Assembly (NCBI RefSeq): GCF_017464355.1
Contig: NZ_JAFUAG010000003.1
Span: 62,001-126,000, forward strand
DNA: 64,000 nucleotides
Source of the DNA: Ruminococcus sp.
GTDB lineage: Bacteria > Bacillota > Clostridia > Oscillospirales > Ruminococcaceae
Direction of reading: 5' to 3'
The notes beneath the pieces are model-generated. The model saw only the letters and a list, made by a program, of their open reading frames with translations, made no database searches and had not been told where the DNA came from. Shown one piece after another: positions 40,806-50,900 of the stretch. Position 1 is the first letter of the stretch. Each line of letters opens with the position of its first letter. The position numbers and the translations under genes are program-made.

Positions 40806-42128
40806 ATGAGCGAAAAAGTAAAAGTCATAGGTGCGGGGCTTGCGGGCTGCGAGGCTGCATGGCAGCTGGCAAAAGCAGGTATTGAATGTGAGCTTTACGA
40901 GATGAAGCCCAAAAAGTTCACCCCTGCCCATAAATATAAAGGCTTTGCGGAACTGGTCTGCTCGAACTCCCTGAAAGCTGACCGAGTCGAGTCGGCGGCA
41001 GGTATGCTGAAAGAGGAGATGAGAAGACTTGGCTCGGTGACTATGGAATGCGCCGAGCTTGCCAGGGTATCCGCAGGGGGCGCACTGGCGGTGGACAGGG
41101 AGAAGTTCTCTGACGCTGTGACAGAGCGCATAAGAAATAATGAGTTTATAACCGTCATCGAGGAGGAAGTCACTGAGGTGCCCGAGGGAAAGGTCATCAT
41201 CGCCACAGGACCCCTTACATCGGACGGCCTGGCGGAAAGCATAGGGAAGATATGCGGCGACTATCTCTACTTCCACGATGCGGCCGCACCTATAGTGACC
41301 TTTGAGAGCATCGATATGACCAAGGCATTCTTCGCCTCCCGCTACGGCAGGGGAGATGCGGATTATATCAACTGCCCCATGGATAGGGAAGAATATCTCA
41401 GGTTCTACAACGAGCTGATAAATGCCGAGAGCGCACCGCTGAAAGACCATGATAAGGAGCATTTCTCCAGGGACGGCTTCAAGGTCTACGAGGGCTGTAT
41501 GCCCGTGGAGGTGCTGGCAAAGCGGGGTGAGGATACCCTGCGCTTCGGCCCCCTGAAACCTGTGGGACTTACCGATCCCAGAACGGACAAGCGCCCCTAC
41601 GCAGTAGTACAGCTGAGGGCTGAGAATACTGCGGGCAGTATGTATAATCTGGTGGGCTTCCAGACCAACCTGAAATTCGGCGAGCAGAAAAGGGTCTTCT
41701 CGCTGATAACAGGCCTTGAGAACGCAGAGTTCATGAGGTACGGGGTCATGCACCGCAATACCTTCATAAACTCGCCCAAGCTGCTCAATGAGCAGTTCAA
41801 TATGAGAGAGCGCCCCGAGCTGTACTTTGCAGGACAGATGACAGGGGTCGAGGGCTATATAGAAAGCGCCGCCAGCGGCATATCTGCGGGACTTAACATG
41901 GCAAGGCAGATAAAGGGGCTTGCCCCCGTCAGCCTGCCCGCCACCACCATGCTGGGGGCACTGAGCAAGTATATAAGCTCCCCCGATACCGAAAATTTCC
42001 AGCCCATGGGCTGCAATATGGGTATCCTCCCCGAATGGGGCGAAAGGGTCAGGGATAAGAAACTGAAATATAAACTGCTGGCAGAAAGGGGTCTTGCTGA
42101 CCTTGACAGGCTGCTGGCCGGGCTATGA
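40806..42128 (+). CDS. trmFO: Methylenetetrahydrofolate-tRNA uracil-54 methyltransferase
   Basis: FAD- and folate-dependent enzyme that makes ribothymidine-54 in tRNA. 440 residues, normal length. The N-terminal FAD motif is V-I-G-A-G-L-A-G-C-E-A-A-W, followed by family stretches L-V-C-S-N-S-L-K and, near 220, E-G-C-M-P-V-E-V. Near 350, G-Q-M-T-G-V-E-G-Y-I-E-S-A-A-S-G completes the set. Order dprA-topA-trmFO is common in Firmicutes; the xerC/hslVU/codY genes that often follow are absent. Confidence 0.97.
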   Translation: MSEKVKVIGAGLAGCEAAWQLAKAGIECELYEMKPKKFTPAHKYKGFAELVCSNSLKADRVESAAGMLKEEMRRLGSVTMECAELARVSAGGALAVDREKFSDAVTERIRNNEFITVIEEEVTEVPEGKVIIATGPLTSDGLAESIGKICGDYLYFHDAAAPIVTFESIDMTKAFFASRYGRGDADYINCPMDREEYLRFYNELINAESAPLKDHDKEHFSRDGFKVYEGCMPVEVLAKRGEDTLRFGPLKPVGLTDPRTDKRPYAVVQLRAENTAGSMYNLVGFQTNLKFGEQKRVFSLITGLENAEFMRYGVMHRNTFINSPKLLNEQFNMRERPELYFAGQMTGVEGYIESAASGISAGLNMARQIKGLAPVSLPATTMLGALSKYISSPDTENFQPMGCNMGILPEWGERVRDKKLKYKLLAERGLADLDRLLAGL

Positions 42129-42136
42129 GGTGACTT

Positions 42137-42541
42137 ATGGAAAGAAAAGACTATAAGGCACAGGTGATAAGGTCCTTTGCAGAACTGGCTGTTCTGGTGC
42201 TGCTTACAGCTGATATAGCCCGCGGCAACACCGTTATGTGGAGCTGGCTGGCCGTCAGGGCGGCAGTGCTGATAGAGTATGTCAGCTTCAGCCTGAAGGA
42301 CGAGATAAAGGATATCATCAAAAATTTCATATCCCATGTGCTGACAGGGGCTGTGCTGGCCTTTGCCTGGTACGGGGCATATGTGCTGTTCGAGCTTAAA
42401 AGCAAATTCTTTGATGAGAACACCACGGTGCTGCACGTAACGGTGCCCACCTGCATAAAGTGGTGCGCACTGCTCTCGGTCATAGGGCTGACTGTCAGTG
42501 CGGTCATGTATATTGTAAGGCAGAAGCGCAGCGGCTTCTGA
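42137..42541 (+). CDS. Hypothetical membrane protein
   Basis: Unrecognised 134-residue protein with four predicted membrane segments (about 12-27, 35-50, 62-85 and 108-128) and charged loops. ATG 42137 follows GAGGTGA by 5 nt, 8 bp after trmFO, and the next lipoprotein gene starts 13 bp after its stop, so it sits inside a continuous transcription unit. No motif suggests a function. Confidence 0.75.
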   Translation: MERKDYKAQVIRSFAELAVLVLLTADIARGNTVMWSWLAVRAAVLIEYVSFSLKDEIKDIIKNFISHVLTGAVLAFAWYGAYVLFELKSKFFDENTTVLHVTVPTCIKWCALLSVIGLTVSAVMYIVRQKRSGF

Positions 42542-42554
42542 CGGAGGATAATTT

Positions 42555-43241
42555 ATGATAAAGAAAATAACAACAGCGCTGCTGCTGTGTCTTACCCTGG
42601 CAGGCTGCAGCCTGTCAGCAGAGGACAAGGGCGGTGAAAGTGCGGCGGAGACCAATGCTGCACCACCTCAGCAGGCCGCTGCAAGCGAAGACAACAACAC
42701 GAACGTTACTGATACACCAAGCGGTGAGAGCAGGACAGCTGCTTTCGCTGAAAGGATAAACGGCCACGATTTCGCCATAACGCTGAACTCTCAGCAGCCC
42801 GGGGGAGTCACGGTCGTGGAGGAGGTAGAGGTCTGCGGCAATGTGCTGCACGATGTCTACAAGACCCCCGAGGGTCAGGTGACCAGCGAGCTGTATATAG
42901 TTGACGGCGGCATATGGTCAGTGACCAACGAGGGCAGCACCGAGCCTATGTACCTGGGATTTGATAATCAGTATGATGCCCATGTGAGGGAATGCGCCCT
43001 CCACTGGATGAACATAGGCGAGGGTGATTTCACCCATGAGCAGACAGACGTGGGCGGAGAGAAGATAACCTCCGCTGACGGCAATACGGAGATGACCTAC
43101 GTCTTCGGGGCGGACGGTGTGCCTGTTTACTTTGACGGCGGCGGAGCCCACTATGATGTAACGGGATACCGCGAGGGCCTTGGCAGCATAGAGCTTCCCG
43201 AGAACCTGAAAAACGCCATGGCACAGAGAGAAAGCTCATAA
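42555..43241 (+). CDS. Lipoprotein of unknown function
   Basis: Exported 228-residue lipoprotein with K-K, a hydrophobic core and the lipobox T-L-A-G-C17. A Ser/Ala/Glu/Gln-rich linker runs to about 55, then a globular domain of alternating beta-like segments (I-N-G-H-D-F-A-I-T-L-N, V-E-E-V-E-V-C-G-N-V). The pattern vaguely recalls LolA/LppX-type folds. GGAGG precedes the ATG. It is followed 19 bp later by a second lipoprotein of similar plan, so the two may act together on the outer face of the membrane. Confidence 0.85.
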   Translation: MIKKITTALLLCLTLAGCSLSAEDKGGESAAETNAAPPQQAAASEDNNTNVTDTPSGESRTAAFAERINGHDFAITLNSQQPGGVTVVEEVEVCGNVLHDVYKTPEGQVTSELYIVDGGIWSVTNEGSTEPMYLGFDNQYDAHVRECALHWMNIGEGDFTHEQTDVGGEKITSADGNTEMTYVFGADGVPVYFDGGGAHYDVTGYREGLGSIELPENLKNAMAQRESS

Positions 43242-43260
43242 CAAAGAGAGGAAGATAACG

Positions 43261-44007
43261 ATGAATAAAAAGACAGCGGCTGTATTTTCAGCACTGCTGA
43301 TGTGCGCGGCCCTTGCTGCCTGCGGCGAAACGAATGAGCCCGCCGCGAGCGACGCGCCTGTGGCAGGGGGTGCTGTTACCAAGCAGACCACCGCCGCAGA
43401 GGAAAAGACCGAAGCGGAAGAAACAAAGGCTGAAAAAACAGAAGCCCCCGAGGAGGAGGAGCCTGTACTGGCGCAGAACTATGAGGACAGCTTTACCCGG
43501 GCTTTTGTCGCCAAGCTGGATGACCTTGATCTCTACATGGAGTATGAAATGTACAGGACAGACGGTGATGAGGGTATGCAGCTCCTGCAGAGCACCAGCC
43601 TGACAGGCAACGGCGAAACACTTTTCTGCCGCCAGAACGTTCTAGTGTCTGATGTAGGTGATGAGGGCGAGCAGGAAGTCCTGCTTTACCAAGGCAAGCT
43701 GTACCATAAAAAGGGCGATGAGGAAAAGTATACCTATTTCCTTGACTATGCAGAAATGGAAGGCCTGTTCACCACCCAGCTCATGGGCGACCCGTGGAAC
43801 ATGGAGTTCGTTTCGTCAGACAGCTACTCTGACGGCACGGTGGAGGAGGTCTTCAACACAGGTGAAAGGACCTATACCTACACCTACGACAGCAGCGGCA
43901 TACTGATAAGCGTTGAGACCGAAAGGACCCTCATCAATGTGAACTGCTATGAGGAAGCCGCAGATATCGAGCTGGGCGCAGGCTTTGAGGATATGCTTCA
44001 GGAATAA
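43261..44007 (+). CDS. Lipoprotein of unknown function
   Basis: Exported 248-residue lipoprotein with lipobox A-L-A-A-C21, a Glu/Ala/Lys/Thr linker (about 25-75) and a C-terminal domain of repeated short beta strands. These include V-A-K-L-D-D-L-D-L-Y-M-E-Y-E-M and T-Y-T-Y-T-Y-D-S-S-G near 215, as in LppX/DUF6612-like lipoproteins. GAGAGGAAG precedes the ATG. The spacing from the preceding lipoprotein gene implies co-transcription; plsX follows after 59 bp. Confidence 0.85.
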   Translation: MNKKTAAVFSALLMCAALAACGETNEPAASDAPVAGGAVTKQTTAAEEKTEAEETKAEKTEAPEEEEPVLAQNYEDSFTRAFVAKLDDLDLYMEYEMYRTDGDEGMQLLQSTSLTGNGETLFCRQNVLVSDVGDEGEQEVLLYQGKLYHKKGDEEKYTYFLDYAEMEGLFTTQLMGDPWNMEFVSSDSYSDGTVEEVFNTGERTYTYTYDSSGILISVETERTLINVNCYEEAADIELGAGFEDMLQE

Positions 44008-44066
44008 AAAATAACGTCAAACAGAGGGAAACGGGGGATAGCCCCTGTCAGGAAAAGGAGCAGAAT

Positions 44067-45071
44067 ATGAATATAGTAATGGACGCATTCGGAGGGGACA
44101 ACGCTCCTCTGGAAGTAATAAAGGGCGCAGTTGATGCGCATAAGGATTTCGGCGTGGATATAACACTGGTCGGCGACGAGGCTAAGATAAAGGAGTGCGC
44201 AAAGAAGAACAGCATAGATATCTCAGCGCTGAAAATCAGACACGCAGATACCGTCATCGACGTATGCGAGGAGCCCACCGAGGTCATCAAGGGCAAGAAG
44301 GACTGTTCAATGGCCGTTGGCATGAAGATGCTGGCTGACGGCGAGGGCGATGCTTTCGTTTCCGCAGGCTCCACAGGCGCACTGGTGGTAGGCGGCGCAA
44401 GTATCGTAAAGAGGATAAAGGGCATAAAGCGCCCCGCACTGGCTACCATACTGCCTACCGCAGGCAAGCCCACCATGCTCCTTGACAGCGGCGCAAATTC
44501 CGACTGCCGCCCCGAGATGCTGGTGCAGTTCGGTGTAATGGGCAGCGCCTATATGAACAAGATAATGGGCGTTGACAAGCCCCGTGTGGGACTTGCAAAT
44601 ATCGGTGCGGAGGAATCAAAGGGCAGAGAGCTGGAAAAGGAGACCTATCAGCAGCTCAAGACCGCCCCCGTTAATTTCGTAGGCAATATCGAAGCAAGAC
44701 AGCTGCCTCTGGGTGACTGCGATGTGTGTGTGGCAGATGGTTTCAGCGGCAACCTGATGCTCAAGCTGTATGAGGGCATGGGCAAGTTCTTCTCAGGGGA
44801 ACTGAAAAATATTTTCAAGAGCAGCGCCAAGTCGAAGCTGGCTGCGGTAATGGTCATGAAGGATATAAACAACTTCAAGAAAAAGGTAGATTATTCCGAG
44901 TACGGCGGAGCGCCCCTGCTGGGTACCGCAAAGCCCGTTATCAAGGCACACGGCAGCTCTGATGCCAAGGCTTTCTACAATGCTGTAAGGCAGGCTAAGC
45001 AGTTCACCGAGACAGGTGTCATAGACACCATCACAGCTGCACTTGAACAGATGAAAAAGGAGCAGGTCTGA
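44067..45071 (+). CDS. plsX: Phosphate acyltransferase PlsX
   Basis: Makes acyl-phosphate from acyl-ACP for phospholipid synthesis. 334 residues, family-typical, opening M-D-A-F-G-G-D-N-A-P and containing S-A-G-S-T-G-A and A-D-G-F-S-G-N. AAAAGGAG precedes the ATG. The stop overlaps the rnc start. In many clostridia acpP lies between plsX and rnc; here it is missing, so acyl carrier protein must be encoded elsewhere. Confidence 0.96.
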   Translation: MNIVMDAFGGDNAPLEVIKGAVDAHKDFGVDITLVGDEAKIKECAKKNSIDISALKIRHADTVIDVCEEPTEVIKGKKDCSMAVGMKMLADGEGDAFVSAGSTGALVVGGASIVKRIKGIKRPALATILPTAGKPTMLLDSGANSDCRPEMLVQFGVMGSAYMNKIMGVDKPRVGLANIGAEESKGRELEKETYQQLKTAPVNFVGNIEARQLPLGDCDVCVADGFSGNLMLKLYEGMGKFFSGELKNIFKSSAKSKLAAVMVMKDINNFKKKVDYSEYGGAPLLGTAKPVIKAHGSSDAKAFYNAVRQAKQFTETGVIDTITAALEQMKKEQV

Positions 45072-45769
45072 TGGACGAGCAGAAATGTCTGGAGGCTTTC
45101 CAGAGGAGGATAGGCTACCATTTCAAAAATGACAGGCTGCTGTTTGAAGCCCTGTCCCATTCAAGCTTTGCCAACGAGAACAAGAAGCTGAGAAGAAGCA
45201 ACGAGCGCCTGGAATTCCTGGGGGACTCGGTGCTGAGCATAGTGGTCAGCGACTATATATTCGAGCATTTCAAGCACCTGCCCGAGGGCGAGCTGACAAA
45301 GCTGCGTGCCTCGCTGGTCTGCGAGAAGGCTCTGTTTGAGTTCTCCCATAAGATAGAGCTGGGCAAGTATATCTTCCTGGGCAAGGGCGAAGAGCTTACA
45401 GGCGGCCGTGAAAGGGCTTCCATAGTGTCAGATGCCATGGAGGCTGTCATAGCAGCTATCTACCTTGACGGCGGACTTGAAGCTGCAAGAAAGCACATAA
45501 TGAATTTCCTGCCCAGGGATATAGACCCAGGGCACACAGAAACTTTCCATGACTACAAGACGGTGCTGCAGGAGATAATCCAGCGCAACCCCGAGGAAAA
45601 GATAGAGTATTTCCTGAAAGGCGAGGAAGGCCCCGACCACGACAAGCGCTTCACGGTGCAGGTGCTGCTCAACAGCAATGTCATCGGTGAGGGCATAGGC
45701 AGGTCGAAAAAGAGCGCTGAGCAGAATGCAGCCAAGGAGGCCCTGGCTCTTATGGGCGTCAAGGTCTGA
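45071..45769 (+). CDS. rnc: Ribonuclease III
   Basis: Double-strand-specific endoribonuclease for rRNA and mRNA processing, 232 residues. The catalytic signature is N-E-R-L-E-F-L-G-D-S near residue 42, with later D-A-x-E-A near 120 completing the metal site. The C-terminal dsRBD (about 158-228) shows Y-K-T-V-L-Q-E and a closing K-K-S-A-E-Q-N-A-A-K-E-A. Start ATG overlaps plsX by one base. Confidence 0.97.
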   Translation: MDEQKCLEAFQRRIGYHFKNDRLLFEALSHSSFANENKKLRRSNERLEFLGDSVLSIVVSDYIFEHFKHLPEGELTKLRASLVCEKALFEFSHKIELGKYIFLGKGEELTGGRERASIVSDAMEAVIAAIYLDGGLEAARKHIMNFLPRDIDPGHTETFHDYKTVLQEIIQRNPEEKIEYFLKGEEGPDHDKRFTVQVLLNSNVIGEGIGRSKKSAEQNAAKEALALMGVKV

Positions 45770-45840
45770 CCCGAAATTATCAGCCATGACAACGGCTCTG
45801 CACGCCCGTTTTTAAAACACCAAAAAGAGGAGACCCGAAA

Positions 45841-46968
45841 ATGCACAGTAACATCTCCATATTCGTGCCCCATGTGGGGTGTCCCCACAAATGCGCTTTC
45901 TGTGACCAGAATGCCATAACAGGCAAGCAGAAGCTTCCCCATAAAGAGGACGTGGAGAGAGCCTGTCTACAGGCGCTGGGTCAGGTGGACGACATTGCCG
46001 ATACCGAGATAGCTTTCTTCGGCGGGAGCTTTACCGCTATCCCCCGAGAGTATATGCTCGAACTGCTGAGCGCAGCCCATAAGTATGTGGGGGAGGGCAG
46101 ATTCAGGGGCATACGCATCTCCACCAGACCCGACTACATCGACGGGGAGATACTTGATATCCTGAAAAGCTTCGGGGTGACGGCCATTGAGCTGGGCGCC
46201 CAGTCCATGTCGGACGAGGTGCTTGAAGCCAACGAGCGCGGCCATACCGCCGAGGACGTCAGAAAGGCAAGCAGGCTTATCCGTGAATGCGGCTTTGAGC
46301 TTGGCCTGCAGATGATGATAGGCCTTTACAAAAGCTGCCGTGAGCAGGAGGACGAAACTTTCAGTGAGATAATGGCCATACACCCCGATACGGTGCGTAT
46401 CTATCCCGTGGTGATACTTAAAAACACAAGGCTAGCAGAACTGCTTGAAAGCGGCGATTACGAGCCCATGAGCTTTGATGAGGTGCTTTCCCTTTCCGCA
46501 AGGGCGCTGGGCGCTTTTACAGAAGCGGGCATAAGGGTGATAAAATGCGGCCTCCATGCCAGCGAGATCGTCGAACAGGATATGGTCGGCGGATTTTATC
46601 ATCCTGCTTTCAGGGAGCTTTGTGAGGGTCTGCTTTACAGGCTCAACATGGAAGCCTTGCTGGACAAGGCAGTAGAAGAGGGCAGGCTGCCCGAAAATAA
46701 AAACGCGGTGTTCGCCGTTAAAAAAGGCTGCCTCAGCAAGGCCATAGGCCAGAAGAAAGCGAACATCGGGTACTTTGAAAAAGCGGGCTTCAAAGTGAAG
46801 ATGACCGAGGAAAACGACATGGGGCTTTACGAGGTAAGGCTGCTTGATGAACTTGAAGCCGCCCACAGATATTCCATGTATAACAAAAAACTGATAAAGC
46901 GCAGCAGGGTCTGCGGATGCTTTTACTGCAAAAAACATTTGCCCCCGATGAAGTGTCGGGCTGGATAA
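45841..46968 (+). CDS. Elp3-like radical SAM protein
   Basis: Radical SAM enzyme of 375 residues as read, with the cluster motif C14-x-x-x-C18-x-x-C21 followed by F-F-G-G-S-F. It belongs to the Elp3-like clostridial group found between rnc and smc; the substrate is unknown. GAGGAG precedes the ATG. Homologues of this group should end near Y-E-V-R-L-L-D (about residue 333). The remaining tail (M345 onward, with C-G-C-F-Y-C-K-K) belongs to a separate small zinc-protein family whose frame is broken just downstream, so this ORF looks like an accidental fusion. Confidence 0.85.
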   Translation: MHSNISIFVPHVGCPHKCAFCDQNAITGKQKLPHKEDVERACLQALGQVDDIADTEIAFFGGSFTAIPREYMLELLSAAHKYVGEGRFRGIRISTRPDYIDGEILDILKSFGVTAIELGAQSMSDEVLEANERGHTAEDVRKASRLIRECGFELGLQMMIGLYKSCREQEDETFSEIMAIHPDTVRIYPVVILKNTRLAELLESGDYEPMSFDEVLSLSARALGAFTEAGIRVIKCGLHASEIVEQDMVGGFYHPAFRELCEGLLYRLNMEALLDKAVEEGRLPENKNAVFAVKKGCLSKAIGQKKANIGYFEKAGFKVKMTEENDMGLYEVRLLDELEAAHRYSMYNKKLIKRSRVCGCFYCKKHLPPMKCRAG

Positions 46969-47087
46969 ACGAGGGCTGCGGCACCGCACTTTGTCCATAC
47001 TGCTGCACAGACAGCGTCTTAGGCGATGCAAGCGGCTGCCCCGTTACGGAAGACTTCCTGCAAAAAATGCATGAACGGTGGTTCTGA
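46876..47087 (+). pseudogene. Small CxxC/CPYC zinc protein, frame split at an A6 tract
   Basis: From ATG 46876 the radical SAM frame encodes C-G-C-F-Y-C-K-K. The continuation T-F-A-P-D-E-V-S-G-W-I-N-E-G..A-L-C-P-Y-C..D-S-V-L-G..F-L-Q-K-M-H-E-R-W-F is in the -1 frame, open from 46917 to the stop at 47087. The join falls on AAAAAA at 46930-46935; one more A, or -1 slippage there, restores a ~70-residue protein of the well-spread small cytoplasmic family with these cysteine pairs. Could be a lesion, a sequencing error, or programmed frameshifting. Confidence 0.65.
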
Positions 47088-47512
47088 TGTATGATGACCT
47101 CATAAAGAGCATATTGCTTGAAACATTTCTTGCGGCAGTGCTGGCAAGGAATATCGTCATGCTGATAAAGGCATTGCGCCTGCGGCGGGACGTCAGGCAG
47201 AAGAACACGGAAGTAACAGCGGCAAGGATAACGAGGATATGGCCCTCAGCAGGCAGAAGCCGCATGGCAAGGGCTGTGTATACTGCGGGCGGAAAAAAGG
47301 TAAAAGGCACCTCGGTGTGCGCCGTCGGCATGGGGATATTCAGGCGGGGCGACGACAGAAAAGTCATAGTCGGAAAGACGGACAGCAGCGTGTTCGCCGA
47401 CGATGAACAGCAGACAAAAGATGCCGTGCTGACCTGGTGGGTGTTCAGCGCGCTTGCGGGCATGGCTGTGCTTACCCTGGCGGCGGCCATAGTTTACGAT
47501 GTGATGAGGTAG
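47087..47512 (+). CDS. Hypothetical membrane protein
   Basis: Unrecognised 141-residue protein. An N-terminal hydrophobic helix (about 8-28), a basic soluble middle of about 80 residues with G-K-K-V-K-G-T and V-I-V-G-K-T motifs, and a C-terminal membrane helix (about 118-137) give a hairpin topology. ATG 47087 overlaps the stop of the preceding small frame (TGATG), so translation is probably coupled. The gene is part of the rnc-to-smc unit. Confidence 0.75.
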   Translation: MYDDLIKSILLETFLAAVLARNIVMLIKALRLRRDVRQKNTEVTAARITRIWPSAGRSRMARAVYTAGGKKVKGTSVCAVGMGIFRRGDDRKVIVGKTDSSVFADDEQQTKDAVLTWWVFSALAGMAVLTLAAAIVYDVMR

Positions 47513-47517
47513 ATGCT

Positions 47518-47880
47518 ATGATGCTTGATATTGACCATTCCGACAAAATGCACCATTATTTTTCGCTGATGTGCAGGAGCGAGAGAGCTTTTCTTGACGG
47601 GCTGAGATATTTCTCCCTGGGCACTGGCCTGCAGCAGGGCGAGATAATGACAGAGTTCCCCGACAGCCCCGACAGAGAGGAGCATTTCAGGGAGCTTTAC
47701 CCCGACTGCGTGGGCTTTTACAATGACTATGACCCGCCCCCGCATTTTGTTCCCATCGGGGGATTTCTGGCATACCTTGATGAGGTGTGCCGCAGATATA
47801 CCGAAGATAAGGAAGAAGAATATAAGGAAAAAGTATGTGCATACCTTAAGGCCATTTCCGATAGGTACGGACATACATAG
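47518..47880 (+). CDS. Hypothetical protein
   Basis: Unrecognised 120-residue acidic soluble protein: mainly helical at both ends, with a central D-Y-D-P-P-P-H-F-V-P-I-G-G-F-L-A segment. Two adjacent ATGs (47518, 47521) follow GAGGTAG. It begins 5 bp after the previous gene and ends 45 bp before smc. No motif suggests a function; its place in a conserved cell-division neighbourhood is only context. Confidence 0.72.
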   Translation: MMLDIDHSDKMHHYFSLMCRSERAFLDGLRYFSLGTGLQQGEIMTEFPDSPDREEHFRELYPDCVGFYNDYDPPPHFVPIGGFLAYLDEVCRRYTEDKEEEYKEKVCAYLKAISDRYGHT

Positions 47881-47925
47881 TGTACCGTTGCAGGTATACA
47901 ACAACAGCTGGAAGGCGGTGAAGAA

Positions 47926-50900
47926 ATGTATCTTCGCGGACTTGAATTACAGGGATTCAAATCTTTTCCCGATAAGACCGTGCTGACCTTCGGCAAGGGC
48001 ATAACCGCCGTTGTCGGGCCTAACGGTTCGGGAAAAAGTAATATATCAGACGCCATGCGCTGGGTAATGGGCGAACAGTCCTCAAAGGCGCTGCGCGGCG
48101 AGAAGATGGCAGGCGTCATCTTCCATGGGTGTGCTACCAGGAAGGAGTCGCCCTTTGCACAGGTAACGCTGACCATAGATAACGAGGACGGCGCCCTGGG
48201 CATCGACAGCGAGATAGTATCGGTGTCGAGAAAGCTTTATAAGAACGGTGACAGCGAATACCTCATAAACGGCAGCCCCGTCAGGCTTAAGGACGTAAAC
48301 GAGCTTTTCATGGATACAGGCCTTGGCAAGGACGGCTATTCCATAGTCGGTCAGGGACGTATCGCGGATATCGTCAACGGCAAGGGCAGCGACAGGAGAG
48401 AGATATTTGAGGAAGCCGCAGGTGTGGCAAAATTCCGCTATAAGAAGTCAGAGGCTGAGCGCAGGCTGGTGGAAGCGGAAGACAATATCGAGCGCCTGAC
48501 GGATATACTTTCAGAGCTTGAAGGCCGTATCGGCCCGCTGGAAAAGCAGTGTGAAAAGGCAAAAAAATTCAAGGTGCTGGACGATGAGAAGACCGCACTG
48601 GAGATCTCGGTGTGGGTCACAAGACTTGAAGAATACAGGCAGAAGCTGGCAGATACCGAGGAGCGTATAAAACTGCTGAACGAGCAGTATTCCGCCCTCA
48701 GCGAGGAACTGGCAGAGTCTGAGGATAAGATAGAGAGCGACCTGCGGGAAAGCGCTCAGTGCGCCTCCAACGCAGATGACATCAGTGAAAAGATACACGA
48801 AGCCGAACTGGCAGGCCGCAGCGGCGAAGCCGAGATAGCTGTCTGCGAGAACGACATAGCCCATATCGAAGAGAACATAAACAGGCTCAAGGAGCAGATA
48901 GAGAATTCAAGGGCGGATAAGTATTTTCTTGAAAGCGAGCTGAAACAGCGCAGGGAAGAGCTTACAGCCCTGAACGAAAAGCAGGTGCAGGACGCAAAGG
49001 CTGTCACCGATAAGGAGCAGGAGTTCAATGACCTGCTGGACGAAGCAGATAAGTCCGATAAGGCGGTAAGCGAGGTAAATTCTGCCATAAGCGCCGCTTA
49101 TCTGGAAAAATCAAGGCTCAGCTTCACGGCGGAGAGCCTGAAAAATACCATACAGGAAACTGCCGACAGACTGGCCGAGATAGCCGAGGACAGGCAGGAG
49201 ATAAGCAAAAATAAAGACCTTGCAGACAAGGAGCTGGAAAAGCTCAGAAAACAGCATACCGAAAAGCAGGAAGCCAAAAGCGAAAAGGATAACGTCCTGG
49301 GGGGCATGACCAGGCTGCTGGAAAAGCGAAGAGAAAAGCTGGGTGCAGCGGTCAATGCTTTCTCTCAGGCGGAGAGCAGGCTGACGGAAACGGTCAGCAG
49401 GCTCAATATCCTCAAAGACCTCGAACGCTCCATGGAGGGCTTCGGCTACTCGGTAAAGCATATAATGAACGCAGTGAAGCAGGGGCGCATAAGCGGTGTC
49501 TGCGGAACTGTGGCACAGCTGGTGGGCGTTGAGAGCAGCTACTCGGTGGCGGTGGAAACTGCCCTGGGGGGCGCTTTGCAGAACATCGTGGTGGAGAACG
49601 AAGACTCCGCCAAAAGGGGCATACGTCTGCTGAAAGAGAGCAAGGCAGGCAGGGCGACTTTCCTGCCCATAACCTCCGTAAAGGGGCAGCGCCTTGACGA
49701 CCGCAGCCTTGAAAACGAGGAAGGCTTTGTGGCGCTGGGCTGCGATATAGTCACCTATGACAAGAAGTATGAGGGCATAGTCCGCAGCCTGCTGGGCAGG
49801 ATATGCATTGCTGAGGATATCGACTCAGCCTCCCGCATAGCAAGGGCCCATGGCTATAAGTTCCGTATAGTCACGCTGGACGGCCAGGTGGTAAACGCAG
49901 GCGGTTCCTACACAGGCGGCAGCGTTTCAAAAAGCACAGGCATACTCACCAGAAAAAATGAGATAAACGACCTCGAAGCAAAAAAGCAGAAGCTTGAAGC
50001 CGACAAGGCGCAGGCAGGGGACGAAAAGGAAAAACTCCGGAACGAAGCCAACAAGCTGGCAGCTGATATCGAGGGCGTTAAGGAAAACCTCAATCAGCTT
50101 GGGGGAGATATCCTCCGACTTGAACTGGAGATAAAGCGTGTCACCGAACTGTCAGCGGGATATGAGAAGTCCCTGGAGGACAGCGGCGAGGAGGAAAAGA
50201 AACTCCGTGAAAAGGCCGTGCAGGCCGATAAGGAGCTGGACAAGACCCTGAAAGATACCGCCGAGGTGGACAAGCGCATATTTGAAAAAGAAGCAGAGCT
50301 GAACGATTCCCGGGGGGAGCAGGAAAGGCTGAAGACCCGCCGCAGCGAGATAAGCACTGAGCTTTCCGAGCTGAGGATAAAGGGCGCCGAGACCGCCAAG
50401 GATATCGAGAACTGCAAGGAGTCCATAGCGAGCCTTGAAAAGACCATAACCGAACGCGACAGCGACGGTGGCAGGCTGGCACTGGATATAGAGAACGAAA
50501 AGGAAAAGATAAAGGGCAAGCAGGCGGATATAGAGTTCATCAGGCAGAAGATAAAGGACAGCGGTGCCGAGGCCGAAAAGCTCAAAGCCGAGCTGGAAGA
50601 CCAGCGCCGCAAGCAGCGGGAGTTCAGTGAGAGCGCCGAAAAACTCAGGGCAGCCCAGAAGAACAAGCTGGACGAAAAGGAAAACCTAGCCACCCAACTG
50701 AGTCGGGGCGAGGAAAGGAAGAACTCCATTTCTGCGGACTTTGACAAGCTGGTCAACAAGCTGTGGGACGAGTACGAGCTGACCCGCACCACCGCCGCCG
50801 AGCAGGCACAGCCTGTGGAGGATATGGCGGACGCAGAAAAGCACCTGGCTGAACTGAGGAACAAGATACGCGCTCTGGGAAACGTAAATCTTGGTGCTAT

